DNA from: Pseudomonadota bacterium
GTDB taxonomy: Bacteria > Myxococcota_A > Polyangia > Polyangiales > Polyangiaceae
Assembly: GCA_003242355.1 (NCBI GenBank)
Contig: QGUH01000202.1
Coordinates: forward strand, 1-6,650
Direction: 5' to 3'
Length of the DNA stretch: 6,650 nucleotides
The position numbers and the translations under genes were made by a program. Shown here in pieces: positions 6,226 through 6,650 of the stretch. Positions within the stretch are counted from its first letter, which is position 1. Each line of letters starts with the position of its first letter. The notes below the pieces were generated by a model. The model saw nothing but the letters and a program-made list of their open reading frames with translations, did no database searches and was not told where the DNA came from.

Positions 6226-6650
6226 GCGCGAGCATTCCACATCCCTCGCTGGCCCCCGCCGCGGAGCCGTCACAGGCGAAACGCAGACTGCCGATTCTGC
6301 CGGTCGCCGCGCTGCTCGAGGAGCAGCAGCGGCTGACGGCGGTCGAACGCTTCTCGAAGCTGCACGATGCGTGCGAGCTCCCACGCAACGCCAAGTACTA
6401 CCGCGACCTCATCCCCCTCGAGCGACCCCGAGCCGGCGAGCAGTACGCGTTCGAGGTCGACCTCGATCGCTGCACGGGATGCAAAGCCTGCGTCGCCGCG
6501 TGCCACAGCCTGAACGGGCTCGACGAAGGGGAGATGTTCCGCACCGTCGGCCTCCTGCACGGGGGCACGGTCGAAGCGCCCGCCCAAATCACGGTGACGA
6601 CCTCTTGCCACCACTGCCTCGAGCCGGCCTGCATGCTCGGGTGCCCCGTC
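6222..6650 (+). CDS. DmsB/NrfC-like [4Fe-4S] ferredoxin-type electron-transfer subunit (partial, 3' end missing)
   Basis: A GTG start at 6222 overlaps the transporter stop (GTGA) and opens a frame of 143 codons that continues past the right edge. AAGGAG at 6206-6211 lies 10 bases upstream. Two cysteine groups are typical of the iron-sulfur subunits of molybdopterin oxidoreductases: CTGCKACVAACH (C84, C87, C90, C94) and SCHHCLEPACMLGCP (C129, C132, C137, C141). Such proteins usually hold four [4Fe-4S] clusters, and the other cysteine groups would lie downstream. Before the first cluster there are about 83 residues, including LLEEQQRLTAVERFSKLHD (31-49) and KYYRDLIPLERP, far more than in E. coli DmsB, where the first cysteine is near residue 14. 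I see no signal peptide or twin-arginine leader, so a cytoplasmic location is likely. The context suggests it carries electrons to a molybdenum nitrate reductase encoded next, possibly through a fused DmsC-like membrane anchor; both points are inference. Confidence 0.85.
   Translation, partial: MSASIPHPSLAPAAEPSQAKRRLPILPVAALLEEQQRLTAVERFSKLHDACELPRNAKYYRDLIPLERPRAGEQYAFEVDLDRCTGCKACVAACHSLNGLDEGEMFRTVGLLHGGTVEAPAQITVTTSCHHCLEPACMLGCPV

Noticed and set aside
6222..6300. A twin-arginine signal peptide at the start of the Fe-S protein (KRR near residues 20-22)
   Set aside because: The S/T-R-R-x-F-L-K pattern is missing, and no hydrophobic segment of sufficient length with a cleavage site follows.
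1..6650. CRISPR arrays, tRNA or rRNA genes, insertion sequences
   Set aside because: No regularly spaced repeats, tRNA-like cloverleaf, rRNA segments, transposase coding or terminal inverted repeats were seen.

Overview
This is a GC-rich, densely coding bacterial window. It is dominated by the start of an assimilatory-type nitrate/nitrite reduction operon on the + strand. The best taxonomic guess is a high-GC Gram-negative such as a myxobacterium or other deltaproteobacterial lineage. That guess rests on base composition, codon use and the mix of genes, and no taxonomic marker in the window settles it.

Layout, left to right. (1) The first 30 bases are the start of a minus-strand gene whose first ten residues read like diaminopimelate epimerase (DapF). 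(2) A 91-base divergent spacer holds a 14-bp perfect palindrome. (3) hemW (122-1348) encodes a radical-SAM heme chaperone. (4) A 369-base gap (1349-1717) carries several hairpins and inverted repeats and no convincing gene; it is the likely control region of the operon that follows. (5) nirB (1718-4279) encodes the large siroheme subunit of NADH-dependent nitrite reductase. (6) nirD (4298-4711) encodes the small subunit. (7) A NarK/NasA-type nitrate/nitrite transporter gene (4708-6225) overlaps nirD by ATGA. (8) A gene starting with GTG (6222) overlaps the transporter gene by GTGA and runs off the right edge; it encodes a DmsB/NrfC-like protein with two cysteine motifs for [4Fe-4S] clusters.

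How the genes fit together: the transporter brings in nitrate (or exchanges nitrite). The ferredoxin-like protein is probably the electron-transfer partner of a molybdenum nitrate reductase encoded just beyond the window. NirBD then reduces nitrite to ammonium with NADH. The 18-base gap between nirB and nirD and the two 4-base overlaps after it argue for one co-transcribed, translationally coupled unit. hemW lies upstream in the same direction but is separated by the long gap and is probably an independent housekeeping gene.

The core pathway is known. The parts most worth a second look are an extra domain of about 80 residues in the NarK-like transporter, the long N-terminal extension of the Fe-S protein, and the nirB start, where a perfect palindrome sits in place of a ribosome binding site.
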